From Desulfitobacterium_A nosdiversum (GTDB lineage: Bacteria > Bacillota > Desulfitobacteriia > Desulfitobacteriales > Desulfitobacteriaceae): a DNA stretch of 64,000 bases. The first letter of the stretch is position 1, and each line of letters starts with the position of its first letter. The translations under genes and the position numbers were made by a program. The DNA lies in assembly GCF_049860565.1 (NCBI RefSeq), contig NZ_CP172056.1, positions 248,001 to 312,000 on the forward strand, in the 5' to 3' direction. Below the pieces are notes generated by a model. The model was given only the letters and a program-made list of their open reading frames with translations, did no database searches and was not told where the DNA came from. Shown in pieces: positions 24,175-32,877 of this stretch.

Positions 24175-25554
24175 ATGCGTCGGAAATTATTTTTATCCAC
24201 GTTTGCCGTCATCCTTGTCACTCTAGCTCTAAGCATGCTCTCCGTAAATTTGGTTTTTAAGCGTCAGTTTACAACTTACGTGACAAAGACAACGGAATCT
24301 TCGATTTCGCAATTACCTGAACGCTTAAGCAGCATTTATACGAATAACGGGAATCATTGGGATCAGGTGAGCCTTGAGGAAATGAGCCATTATCTCCCGA
24401 TGGGAACCCAAATCACCCTTAAAACCCCTGAAGATAAAATCATTACAATTTTAAATAACCCCATGGCTGAAATGATGCAAAAGAGCATGATGGGAATGGG
24501 GATGAATTATTCCATAGATGAGTGGAAAACTCAAACTTTAACCATAAAGGGGCCGCAAGGCAATACCATTGCTAAAGCCGAAGTCCGTTATCCTTCAAAT
24601 GCCCGGCTTCTTAATCCTGATGATATATCCTTTGTCACCGCCGTATATCGCTCTTTGCTTTTGGCAGGGTTGGTGGCTCTGATTATCGGCCTGCTTCTAA
24701 GTCTCTGGACAAGCAATCGGTTAGTTAAGCCTCTGCGGCATCTTACCTATGCTGTGAAAAGAGTTGGCTTGGGTCACTTAGATGAAAAAGTACTCATTTC
24801 AAGTCATGACGAGGTGGGAGAGCTTGCCAATGCGTTTAATTCCATGGCCGATGATTTAAAATCGCAAGAAAACCTGCGCAGGCAATTTACGGTCGACATC
24901 GTCCATGAACTGCGAACCCCATTAACCTCGCTCCAAAGTTATATCGAGGCTTTTCAAGACGGAGTCCTCCCACCTAACGAGGAAAATCTATCTGCTCTAA
25001 GTGAAGAGATTGATCGTCTTGTTTCCCTGTCGAGTGATCTTAAAGATTTAAATATTGCCGAAATCGGAAAACTTCACCCTCAGCTTCAGCCCGTGAATCT
25101 GTTGTCCATTATTGAAAAAGTTATACACAATCTTTCCCCGCTGATTCAGGAAAAAAAGATTGAACTGACGACAAAATTGCCCCCGGAATCGGTGATGCTT
25201 TTAGCCGATGAACGGCTTCTTACGCGCTTATTCTATAACCTCATTCACAACGCTTATAAATACACAGAAAAAGAAGGTTCAATTAAGGTAGAGCTTTTAT
25301 ACCATAATAAGTTTGCTGAAATAAGCATTGAGGATACGGGTATCGGCATTCCGGAAGATGACCTTTCTTTTATCTTTGAGCGCTTTTATCGAGCCGAAAA
25401 ATCAAGAGCCAGAGAGACTGGCGGCACCGGAATAGGGCTTGCCCTGGTTAAACAAATTCTCCTCCTTCATAACGGAACAATTGACGTCAAAAGTACCGTT
25501 GGCAAAGGAACAACATTTACCGTAAGCCTTCCCCTGGAAAAAGAGCAAAAATAA
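24175..25554 (+). CDS. Sensor histidine kinase with Met-rich extracellular loop
   Basis: 459 residues. Membrane helices at 7-27 and 158-178 enclose an extracytoplasmic sensor of about 130 residues. Then come HAMP (about 180-233), HisKA with His244 in VDIVHELRTPL, and HATPase_c with N (NLIHNAYKY), G1 (EDTGIGIP) and G2 (GGTGIGLAL) boxes. The sensor loop contains seven Met within 97-110 (PMAEMMQKSMMGMGM), which could bind Cu(I), Ag(I) or another soft metal, or sense oxidation. Same operon as the regulator. Confidence 0.94.
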   Translation: MRRKLFLSTFAVILVTLALSMLSVNLVFKRQFTTYVTKTTESSISQLPERLSSIYTNNGNHWDQVSLEEMSHYLPMGTQITLKTPEDKIITILNNPMAEMMQKSMMGMGMNYSIDEWKTQTLTIKGPQGNTIAKAEVRYPSNARLLNPDDISFVTAVYRSLLLAGLVALIIGLLLSLWTSNRLVKPLRHLTYAVKRVGLGHLDEKVLISSHDEVGELANAFNSMADDLKSQENLRRQFTVDIVHELRTPLTSLQSYIEAFQDGVLPPNEENLSALSEEIDRLVSLSSDLKDLNIAEIGKLHPQLQPVNLLSIIEKVIHNLSPLIQEKKIELTTKLPPESVMLLADERLLTRLFYNLIHNAYKYTEKEGSIKVELLYHNKFAEISIEDTGIGIPEDDLSFIFERFYRAEKSRARETGGTGIGLALVKQILLLHNGTIDVKSTVGKGTTFTVSLPLEKEQK

Positions 25555-25583
25555 CTCCTCTAAATCCAAAATGAGCATAAAAG

Positions 25584-25623
25584 AAGCGTCCTCCTTTTAC
25601 TGTCAAAGTAAAGGAGGACGCTT
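25584..25623. terminator. Bidirectional terminator
   Basis: AAGCGTCCTCCTTT...AAAGGAGGACGCTT stem between the convergent kinase gene and the permease operon. Confidence 0.85.
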
Positions 25624-25653
25624 GAATTTATCCTATTCTTTTCCCTAAAGCAG

Positions 25654-26790
25654 CTACATATAGTGTAAAGCCTCCTGAGGATTAAGCTTTGTTGCCCGCC
25701 ATGCAGGATAAATCATTGCCAGGAATCCAATAAGCATTGCTCCTAAAATACACAGAACTCCAAAAGATGCATTCAACTGTAAAGGCATCGCTTTTTGAAA
25801 GAGGATAGAACCTAAAACAAAGGGCAAAAGGCTTCCCAAAAGATAACCCAGCAAACTTCCGCTTAAACTCACGATCAAGACCTCACGCCCTAAAAGGCTT
25901 AAAACATGCGACTGACGAAACCCAATCGCACGAAAAACTCCTAGCTCTCTTACGCGATCATTTACATTTCCCGCTAGGGCAGAAATAATAACAAAAGCTC
26001 CGATAATCACTAAAACAATAGAGATGGATTTTGAAAACTCATCAAAGCGGTCTACATTTTCTTGGGTACTTTGGACCAGCTGCGAAACCTGAGCAATATT
26101 GGCTTCAGGCAGTTCCTTCACCATTAAGGGCAAAAGCTTTTGAGGTTCAGCGACATTTAATTCTATCATTGACCACTCGTCTTTAATGCCGGTCAAATCC
26201 CTTGCCTCTTGAAAAGGAGTAAAGACGACATTATCTTCAGACCCACCCGTCTCTTGCATTATCCCTGAGATTTTCAAATTTTGGTTGTTTATCTTTATGG
26301 CATCTCCGATCTTCAGGCTTTTTTGGGCCGCGATTGAAGCTCCGAGGATGACTTCCTGATTCTTAGGTACTTGACCTTTAATTTTCCACCAGGGCTTCAT
26401 TTGAAGTTCCTCGGCAAAATCGACACCGACAATCAAATAGGTTTGTTCATCTCCCTCAGCGCTGCCGATAACCTTAGGAGCAATGCTGTCACCGAGTAAA
26501 ATCACATGCTGAAGCTTGTCTATACTCTCCGGCATAAGGTTTTTAACATCATAGTCAACCCCAGAAACAGCTAATCCTCCGTAGCTTAACGCGAGATGTT
26601 CAGACTTCGGTGTGATGATCAAATTTGTTCCATACTGGCCGAGGCTTTTTTGCAGATCCTTTTTCATGTTATCAGAAAGGAGGTTTAAGGTCGTAATCGT
26701 TCCCACAACTAACATAAAGGTTAATAAAAGAAAAAGCGTTTTCCCTTTGCGGCGCCGTAAGTTTTGTATGGCAATTTGATTTAGTGTCAT
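25654..26790 (-). CDS. FtsX-like ABC transporter permease (second copy)
   Basis: 378 residues: one N-terminal membrane helix, a large extracytoplasmic MacB-PCD-like domain (about 40-240), then three C-terminal helices with the FtsX signature (NVNDRVRELGVFRAIGFRQSHVL). Family members act mechanically on exported substrates or envelope proteins rather than as classic importers. About 40 nt after the first permease; same operon with the ATPase and DUF2318 genes. Confidence 0.9.
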   Translation of the reverse strand: MTLNQIAIQNLRRRKGKTLFLLLTFMLVVGTITTLNLLSDNMKKDLQKSLGQYGTNLIITPKSEHLALSYGGLAVSGVDYDVKNLMPESIDKLQHVILLGDSIAPKVIGSAEGDEQTYLIVGVDFAEELQMKPWWKIKGQVPKNQEVILGASIAAQKSLKIGDAIKINNQNLKISGIMQETGGSEDNVVFTPFQEARDLTGIKDEWSMIELNVAEPQKLLPLMVKELPEANIAQVSQLVQSTQENVDRFDEFSKSISIVLVIIGAFVIISALAGNVNDRVRELGVFRAIGFRQSHVLSLLGREVLIVSLSGSLLGYLLGSLLPFVLGSILFQKAMPLQLNASFGVLCILGAMLIGFLAMIYPAWRATKLNPQEALHYM

Positions 26791-26834
26791 AAAATTCCTC
26801 CGAAACCCCTAATGGGCTAACTCCTTTAATTCGA

Positions 26835-27998
26835 TTAAAAATACCGAAGTGCCTCAATCGGATCTAGTCTGATTGCTTTCCAGGCGGGATAAGCACTCGC
26901 CAGGACGCTTACTAATAATGCGGCTAGGATTGAATACATTCCCATGATGGGCTGCCAGGGAATATGAATCGCCATTTTCGCAATTTCAGGACCATAAGAC
27001 ACACCTAAGCCCATGCCTAGACCATAACCAATGAGTCCTCCTGTTAAACTGACTAAAGCCGCTTCGAAGAAAATCATAGCAAGAATATGACTTTTTCTAA
27101 AACCAATTGCCCTTAAAACGCCAATATCCGGTGTCCTTTCACGAACAGAGGAAATCATAGAAATCGCAATAACTAAAGCACTCGTCAGCAATAAAATAAT
27201 TGAAATTGTAACTGAAAATAAGCTGAATCTCTTAACTGTTTGATCTCTTGACTCTAACGTTGACCGCAACGCTGTAACTTTTGCCCCGGGAAGCTTTTCC
27301 TTTAATTGTTTTGTCATTTCATCAATCGGACAAGTATAGCAAAAAGCTGCCGCTTCCACCATACTAATGGCATTCGGCTTATTTTCTAATCCCTGCAGCA
27401 TTTTTAGATCGATGAAAATAGCTTGATCATTTTCGATAGACCCTGTGGGCTGGATGATCCCTCTGATCAGAAACGATTGCCCCTTAACATCAACGTGCTG
27501 ATCACGCTGGATTCCTAATATCCGAGCCGCATCACTGCCCACGATGATTTCATTCTTCTCCGGAAATTGTCCGAAGTTTAAGCCTTCGATTTTCCACCAC
27601 TTCTTTAAGCGAATTTCCTTGGTAAAATCAACCCCGACAAGTACAACCTTCTTGCCGTTAATTTCAGCATCTGCTAATAGTTTCGGCGATATTACCGCTA
27701 AATTTTCCTTGTTTTTAATCGTTTGCATTTGGTCAATAACAGACATATTCATTTCTTCTGCTTTGCCCTTAACCCCAACCGTGATTCCGCCAAAAGTCAG
27801 AGCCTCACCCGAATCCGGAAGAATCAATAGGTTAGAACCGTACTGATCAAGCTTATCCGCAACATCTTTTTCCATAGACTTAGTCGTTGTTAAAAGAAAA
27901 ATGCTGGATGCAATTCCTATGATAATGCTCAGCATCATTAAGAGTGTTCGGGATTTACGCCTTCGGAGGTTTTGAATACTAATATGCGTTAACCTCAT
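26835..27998 (-). CDS. FtsX-like ABC transporter permease (first copy)
   Basis: 387 residues from ATG 27998 (AAGGAGGACG upstream); a longer start at 28085 would run through the ATPase gene and lacks a ribosome site. MacB-type topology with SVRERTPDIGVLRAIGFRKSHIL and three C-terminal helices. The extracytoplasmic domain carries a CYTC motif (VEAAAFCYTCPIDEMT, about residue 210), absent from the second permease, which might bind metal or form a disulfide. Start overlaps the ATPase stop by 20 nt. Confidence 0.9.
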   Translation of the reverse strand: MRLTHISIQNLRRRKSRTLLMMLSIIIGIASSIFLLTTTKSMEKDVADKLDQYGSNLLILPDSGEALTFGGITVGVKGKAEEMNMSVIDQMQTIKNKENLAVISPKLLADAEINGKKVVLVGVDFTKEIRLKKWWKIEGLNFGQFPEKNEIIVGSDAARILGIQRDQHVDVKGQSFLIRGIIQPTGSIENDQAIFIDLKMLQGLENKPNAISMVEAAAFCYTCPIDEMTKQLKEKLPGAKVTALRSTLESRDQTVKRFSLFSVTISIILLLTSALVIAISMISSVRERTPDIGVLRAIGFRKSHILAMIFFEAALVSLTGGLIGYGLGMGLGVSYGPEIAKMAIHIPWQPIMGMYSILAALLVSVLASAYPAWKAIRLDPIEALRYF

Positions 27999-28698
27999 CT
28001 CGTCCTCCTTCAGCCTTAGATGTGGCGAGGAGCTGTCCGTCACGAATGGACACTGAACGGGATACCCAAGCCAGATTTTCTTCATTATGGGTAACCATGA
28101 TTATTGTTAACCCCTCTTGATTCAAAGCCCTAAACAAATCCAGAATTTCGTTCGCGGTCTTGCTGTCCAGACTACCCGTCGGCTCATCTGCAAAGATAAT
28201 TTCAGGCTCGTTGACAATAGCTCTTGCAATTGCGACCCTGTTTTGTTCTCCACCCGATAACTGGTTAGGCAGACGCGAAGCCTTTTTGCCGAGGCCCACT
28301 TTTTCCAATACCCTCTGAGCCATTTTCCGCTGTTCTTTATCTGAGCGTTTGGTGATTGCCAATGGCAGCATGACATTTTCTAAAGCGGTAAGATACGGGA
28401 TAAGTTGATATTGCTGAAATACAAAGCCAATATATTCATGCCTGAAATCCGCTCTCCGTTCACGGTCCAGCTCATAAATCGGAATCCCGTCAATTATGAC
28501 TTGCCCTGAAGTCGGTGGGTTAAGCGCTCCAAGGACACTCAAAAGGGTGCTTTTTCCTGAACCCGATGGACCGAGCAGAGCTAAAAATTCACCTTTCTCA
28601 ATTTGCAAATTGATGTTCTTTAAAACTTCAACCGCCCCTTCAGATCCTTCGCCTCCAAAATACATCTTTGATACATTTTCGATTTTGATTAAACTCAT
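27979..28698 (-). CDS. ABC transporter ATP-binding protein (MacB/LolD type)
   Basis: 239 residues from ATG 28698, which starts 2 nt after the DUF2318 stop; an ATG at 28719 is in frame but overlaps that gene. Walker A GPSGSGKST, Q-loop FVFQQYQLIPYLTA, signature LSGGEQNRVAIARA, Walker B IIFADEPTGSLD, H-loop MVTHNEE. Drives the two FtsX-like permeases. Frame overlap with the first permease indicates tight coupling. Confidence 0.94.
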   Translation of the reverse strand: MSLIKIENVSKMYFGGEGSEGAVEVLKNINLQIEKGEFLALLGPSGSGKSTLLSVLGALNPPTSGQVIIDGIPIYELDRERRADFRHEYIGFVFQQYQLIPYLTALENVMLPLAITKRSDKEQRKMAQRVLEKVGLGKKASRLPNQLSGGEQNRVAIARAIVNEPEIIFADEPTGSLDSKTANEILDLFRALNQEGLTIIMVTHNEENLAWVSRSVSIRDGQLLATSKAEGGRDEVNAY

Positions 28699-28700
28699 CA

Positions 28701-29285
28701 CTATACTCTCGGTTTCCATGCATCAAGTTTTGCCTGATCTACTTCTAAATTGTCGCCATTTTGCGTGTAGGGCAAGATTTCCGGCGGATACTGCTGACAG
28801 CCTCCACTTAAGCCCTTAAAGCTTTCAAGATCCCAAGTCGTCCCGCATACATTGCAGACGATCTTATTCCCGCTGATGTGGAAGGTCTCTCCATTACACG
28901 GCTCACAGACGCTGACCGCAACCACGACCTTCCCGCTCGGCTCAGCTACAGCTGTCAGGGGTACTCTTTTTCCATTTGCTTTATATTCCGTCCAGATAAA
29001 CTTTTTTTCCTTTAAGTCGCTCAATGAAGTCACTGTAACTTTCCCATCTTCAATCTTACCTGAAACCTTGGTCTGTTGAAGGTTTTCATTGGGACTGTAA
29101 GTAACCTTTTGCCCTAGGGCGGATGTTGCTTTGGCATCCATCTCAGAGCTTTTATTTCCCAAGAGATAAAAACCACCGACGGCTAAAAAGATAACAGCAA
29201 CTCCGGCGATTACCAAAAAAGATTTATTCGTCTTTTTCTGAGATTGTGTAAACTTGTCACGCTTACTATTTTGTTCTTTTCCCAT
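28701..29285 (-). CDS. DUF2318 membrane-anchored Fe-S/heme-like protein
   Basis: 194 residues from ATG 29285 (TGAGGAG upstream). One N-terminal membrane helix (SFLVIAGVAVIFLAVGGFYLL), then an extracytoplasmic domain with VSVCEPCNGETFHISGNKIV, CNVCGTTWD and GGCQQYPPE, the DUF2318 cysteine pattern. These proteins are found with FtsX/MacB ABC systems and iron permeases, and are thought to bind Fe-S or iron for high-affinity iron handling. First gene of the four-gene operon. Confidence 0.88.
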   Translation of the reverse strand: MGKEQNSKRDKFTQSQKKTNKSFLVIAGVAVIFLAVGGFYLLGNKSSEMDAKATSALGQKVTYSPNENLQQTKVSGKIEDGKVTVTSLSDLKEKKFIWTEYKANGKRVPLTAVAEPSGKVVVAVSVCEPCNGETFHISGNKIVCNVCGTTWDLESFKGLSGGCQQYPPEILPYTQNGDNLEVDQAKLDAWKPRV

Positions 29286-29396
29286 TTTAAGACTCCTCAA
29301 ATGTTTTGGAACAATTTGTTATTCTAATACTAAACATGAAATGGGAATATCTTATGAATTAATTATGAATTTCTTGTGAACATACTGCCGAAATTT

Positions 29397-29432
29397 AAAG
29401 AAGATGGCCCTGTTACAAGAGCCATCTTCTTT
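29397..29432 (-). terminator. Terminator after flavoprotein gene
   Basis: AAAGAAGATGGC...GCCATCTTCTTT stem with a 12-nt loop, between the flavoprotein gene and the DUF2318 operon. Confidence 0.85.
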
Positions 29433-29467
29433 GTATAATTCACTCTAAAATTGGTTTAAGTTTAAAC

Positions 29468-31123
29468 TCAAGCCTTATCTGCAGCAGCATTTTGACCGGC
29501 TAAGCGACCAAACGTAATCGCTCGTCCATGACTATGCCCAGGAAAAAGAGTAGGATAGTCTTGACCGAAAAAATCTCCAGCTGTGTTCCCAGCTGCATAA
29601 AGCCCAGCAATAACATTGTTCGATTTATCTAAAACCTGCATTTTACTGTTAATTCTTAACCCGCCGACAATGACTAACAAAGCGCTTTTTAAGCTGCCCG
29701 CATAAAATGGAGGCTTGTCAATCGAAAATAACAACTCTTTACGTTTTCCAAAATCAACATCTTCGCCGTTTTTAGCCAGATCATTATATCTTGCAACTGT
29801 TGCCTTTAACTTATCGGCAGGCACCTTCATTTTCTGAGCAAGTTCATCCAGTGTATCGGCTTTAACAACCAGTCCTTGATCAATATGCCGTTTGAGCAGC
29901 GCTTCCTCCCCTTCTCTGCTCCATGGTTTTCCCCAAGTCCGATTGACTTGGTCCCAAAACATACCGCCGCCGATTTCAATCGTCTTAGGAAGCTCATCTA
30001 AGAATTTATCATCATAAACTGACCATGCTATCCGGTCGGGCTGCTCCATTTTAGCATTGCAAACCGCTTGTGGAGTTGCATCTTCATTAGAATAGCGTTC
30101 ACCATTTTTATTGATATTGAGGAAGCAATAACTCCAAGCACCGGCTTGAGTATGGATCATGGCTGCATGAGGTTCATCCTCCTGCATTGCCGCGCCAATC
30201 CATAACCCCATTTTATGTCCATCACCCGTATTTACTCCTACTGGGGTATAGACCTTAGCATCCACTTTATTGGCAATTGGGCAGAATTTATCAACCATAG
30301 CCTGATCGGCGGCATAATCTCCGCAGCAAAGGATAATCCCTTTTTTACCTTCATATTTTATATATCCGGCATCTGTTTTACCAATTACTGCAGTAACCCG
30401 GTCGCCTGATTTTACAAGCTGAGCTGCTTGAACTTTATATTGAATATTAACGCCCTTATTTTTCGCGTTTTTTTCCAGAGTTGCAAGCACATCATGATTA
30501 TTATCATATTTTGCCGCGCTAGGTCCGATAAACATATGAGTAACTCCAGGGTACTCATAATAATCGGGTCCTTTATAACCGGCTGCCCAAAGGGTTGTTT
30601 CGACCCCCTCCGCCTCGGTCATCTTAGCGACCCAGTCTAAAGCTTCGCCGCTCTTATTGGCCCATACCCAATGCAAATCTTGTTTCACCTTGTTGCCTGA
30701 CCATTTAAGAATATCTCGAATTCCTTGTTTGGCATTGATCTTGACATTATATTTTTGCTGAGTTTTTGTTCCGATAGCAGCTATATGCATACCCCGTGCA
30801 GTATACGTCTCTCGTTTTTCTATCAGCACAACTTTAGCGCCTGCTTCTGCAGCGGAAAGCGCTGCAACCATTCCTGCCATACCTGCGCCGATAACCACTA
30901 CATCTGCTGAAACGGTCTCCTTAATATCTTTATCTGCAATCGGTGCAGGCGGAGTCTCCCAGCTATTTTTTGCAGTGGTATCAGATGAGCTCTTTGCTGA
31001 TTGCTGAGATGTTCCACACCCTGCTAACAGACCTGCTGAGGCTGCTCCCAGTGCAACAAATGCAGATCCCTTAAAAAAATCCCTCCGCGAAAGTCCTTTA
31101 CCTGACTTGTCCTCTGAACTCAT
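29468..31123 (-). CDS. Tat-exported FAD-dependent reductase (fumarate reductase/urocanate reductase-like)
   Basis: 551 residues. The N-terminus has a twin-arginine signal (LSRRDFFKGSAFVALGA) ending in a lipobox-like LLAGC, so it is likely an exported lipoprotein. The FAD domain opens with VSADVVVIGAGMAGMVAALS (about 72-92) and EKRE. It closes with GGLRINSKMQVLD and GLYAAGNTAGDFFGQDYP, as in the FAD_binding_2 fumarate reductase/flavocytochrome c family. No heme motif (CxxCH) is present, so electrons must come from a separate cytochrome or menaquinol donor. Such orphan flavoproteins are numerous in Desulfitobacterium-like genomes. Substrate unknown. Confidence 0.88.
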   Translation of the reverse strand: MSSEDKSGKGLSRRDFFKGSAFVALGAASAGLLAGCGTSQQSAKSSSDTTAKNSWETPPAPIADKDIKETVSADVVVIGAGMAGMVAALSAAEAGAKVVLIEKRETYTARGMHIAAIGTKTQQKYNVKINAKQGIRDILKWSGNKVKQDLHWVWANKSGEALDWVAKMTEAEGVETTLWAAGYKGPDYYEYPGVTHMFIGPSAAKYDNNHDVLATLEKNAKNKGVNIQYKVQAAQLVKSGDRVTAVIGKTDAGYIKYEGKKGIILCCGDYAADQAMVDKFCPIANKVDAKVYTPVGVNTGDGHKMGLWIGAAMQEDEPHAAMIHTQAGAWSYCFLNINKNGERYSNEDATPQAVCNAKMEQPDRIAWSVYDDKFLDELPKTIEIGGGMFWDQVNRTWGKPWSREGEEALLKRHIDQGLVVKADTLDELAQKMKVPADKLKATVARYNDLAKNGEDVDFGKRKELLFSIDKPPFYAGSLKSALLVIVGGLRINSKMQVLDKSNNVIAGLYAAGNTAGDFFGQDYPTLFPGHSHGRAITFGRLAGQNAAADKA

Positions 31124-31340
31124 TAAAATCGTCTCCTTCCTATTGCTTGAAAAGGTTTTGTAATGTAATTAAGAGTTGCAATTCCTGTGCCATTCGCTCG
31201 TTTCCTTTAATTTTCTTGTATTCTCAGCACATATCGATATTTTCTTCACTTCTAAATCAGAAAAGCACGTGTATATTTTTTTCACATTGGCACGCTTATT
31301 GCATTTTTTACTCAAAATCTTTCGTGTTTCTCAAAAAAAA

Positions 31341-31378
31341 AAACAGGAAGGCGATGGTAATCCAAAGCCTTCCTGTTT
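31341..31378 (-). terminator. Terminator after PepSY gene
   Basis: AAACAGGAAGGC...GCCTTCCTGTTT stem followed by a minus-strand run of U-forming bases. The rest of 31124-31417 shows no gene. Confidence 0.85.
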
Positions 31379-31417
31379 ATGTTTTAAATAAAGTTTATAT
31401 ACATCCGTATTCAGCGT

Positions 31418-32212
31418 CTACTTTGTTTCAATCGACTTAATAATCGGCCCATGCCAACTTTCAAACCAGACTTGACCCGTGTATCCGTTAACATCCAACT
31501 CGGCATAATCTTTGCCGTCCTTTAAAACCATGAATTCATAGTAGCCAGGAGCCACTTCTGGTGCTTCAACCGAATACCCGTTTCCCATTTGCTGATTTAC
31601 ATAATCTTGGGCTGCCTTAGATGACTGATCCGCAGTAATTGTAAGACTGCCTGTCCCGCCCCAGTTCATGTGACCATATTTATTATTCCACATTACATTA
31701 GGGCCCATTTCCACGAAAATATATCCTTCATTTTTAGAGATTAAGAACTCGAAAGCTTTATTTTCCGTTTTAGCTTCTTTAAGCTCAACTTCATAGGAAT
31801 CACTATATTCGTGGATTTCATCAATGCTGAAATCCTGATTAAGTACTTGAGCATAGGCTTTAGCAATAGCTATGGCCTGATCATCCGAGGTCACTTGGCC
31901 ATTTGTCAGGTTTATCCCTAAGCTTGCCGCATTATAGCTTCCACCCATCATACCGTAGCCTGCAGCATTATTTACTCCGCCGCAGCCTCCGGCATAACCG
32001 CCATAACCTGGTATTTGATTCGCACCTGCATATCTGCCCATCATTCCATAGCCATATCCCGTTTGAGAAATACCTTCCTGACTCTGAGCCATTCCATAAT
32101 TGGGAATGGGGGCAGCTGTGCGCGACAATGCCGAACTAAAAGCGTAAGCAGTTCCAGAAACAGCCAAAATACCCGTTAGAGTCAGTCCAAAGATCCATTT
32201 TGCCTTTTTCAT
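31418..32212 (-). CDS. Exported PepSY-domain protein with Gly/Tyr/Met-rich linker
   Basis: 264 residues. Signal peptide MKKAKWIFGLTLTGILAVSG with an AYA-F cleavage site. Residues 40-100 are a Gly/Tyr/Met-rich linker (GYGYGMMGRYAG, IPGYGGYAGGCGG, GYGMMGGSYN). Two PepSY-like repeats follow (about 110-170 and 190-255). PepSY proteins are often found with redox or metal stress genes. The GMMG repeats echo the Met-rich loop of the kinase at 24175. Same direction as the SHOCT gene upstream. Confidence 0.82.
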   Translation of the reverse strand: MKKAKWIFGLTLTGILAVSGTAYAFSSALSRTAAPIPNYGMAQSQEGISQTGYGYGMMGRYAGANQIPGYGGYAGGCGGVNNAAGYGMMGGSYNAASLGINLTNGQVTSDDQAIAIAKAYAQVLNQDFSIDEIHEYSDSYEVELKEAKTENKAFEFLISKNEGYIFVEMGPNVMWNNKYGHMNWGGTGSLTITADQSSKAAQDYVNQQMGNGYSVEAPEVAPGYYEFMVLKDGKDYAELDVNGYTGQVWFESWHGPIIKSIETK

Positions 32213-32249
32213 AAAATTACTCCTTTCACTCGTGATGAGTTATTTAGAA

Positions 32250-32450
32250 TCAATGAGATTCAAGGATATGCTTGCCATTTAAAAAATCCTGCTCACTGAT
32301 CTCGCCTTTTGCATATCTCTGGCGAAGAATTTCCAAAGCATGATCAGAACTACTCGATCTAACCCCAGATCCTTCTAACCCGTTATGTTGATAAAAATAT
32401 AAAGCAGCAACAATAAGTAAAATGAGAAAAACAAACATCATTCTGGACAC
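32250..32450 (-). CDS. Small membrane-anchored SHOCT-domain protein
   Basis: 66 residues: N-terminal membrane helix (MMFVFLILLIVAALYFY), then a SHOCT motif (HALEILRQRYAKGEISEQDF). SHOCT modules are short oligomerisation or targeting segments. ATG with AAGGAGGTGT upstream. Cotranscribed with the PepSY gene 37 bp downstream. Confidence 0.85.
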   Translation of the reverse strand: MSRMMFVFLILLIVAALYFYQHNGLEGSGVRSSSSDHALEILRQRYAKGEISEQDFLNGKHILESH

Positions 32451-32569
32451 CTCCTTAATATTATTGCTTACTTTTAGTCAAGATCTATTAACTATGCTGC
32501 AATTATAAATTCCAATGTTGAACATCTTATGAAAAGCTTGTGAATTTCTTATGAATCTCCAAATAATAA

Positions 32570-32592
32570 AGCCTTCAGCAGTGCCGAAGGCT
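32570..32592 (-). terminator. Terminator after LysM microprotein
   Basis: AGCCTTCAGC...GCCGAAGGCT stem followed on the minus strand by TTTATTATTT. Confidence 0.75.
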
Positions 32593-32615
32593 GTTTTCAA
32601 TATTCTACACTATTC

Positions 32616-32762
32616 TTACCGGACCCTGACTCGTTCTCCAGGATAAAGAAGGTTCGGACGATGACGAATGTGGGGATTCAACCGAAGGAGGTGATGAACG
32701 TGAGTACGATGGTGTCTGGCAATTTTGTACAACGAATCTCCATGACGTACAGTGTGGTGCAT
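32616..32762 (-). CDS. Single-LysM microprotein
   Basis: 48 residues, almost entirely one LysM domain: HTVRHGDSLYKIARHHRTHV, then HLLRLNPHI and LLYPGERVRV, matching the xTVxxGDSLxxIA...LLxLNPxI...LxPGxxVxV pattern. ATG with GGGAGGAA upstream and a terminator downstream. No signal peptide, so it either stays in the cytosol or spore, or is exported by another route. Single-LysM peptides occur in spore-forming Firmicutes. Unusually basic and His-rich (nine His). Confidence 0.82.
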   Translation of the reverse strand: MHHTVRHGDSLYKIARHHRTHVHHLLRLNPHIRHRPNLLYPGERVRVR

Positions 32763-32841
32763 TTCAGTTATTCCTCCCTATATTACCAAGATACTCCACT
32801 ATATGAACGGACAAAAACTCTATGTGCATGTCAATAAAAAT

Positions 32842-32868
32842 AACCCCGGCTAAGCCGAGGTTATAATA
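32842..32868 (-). terminator. Terminator after aminotransferase
   Basis: AACCCCGGC TAA GCCGAGGTT stem with flanking A/T runs on both sides, so possibly bidirectional. Confidence 0.75.
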
Positions 32869-32877
32869 CATTTGCAT

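Noticed and set aside
26835..28085. Longer first FtsX permease starting inside the ATPase gene
   Set aside because: It would overlap the ATPase by about 100 nt; ATG 27998 has AAGGAGG directly upstream.
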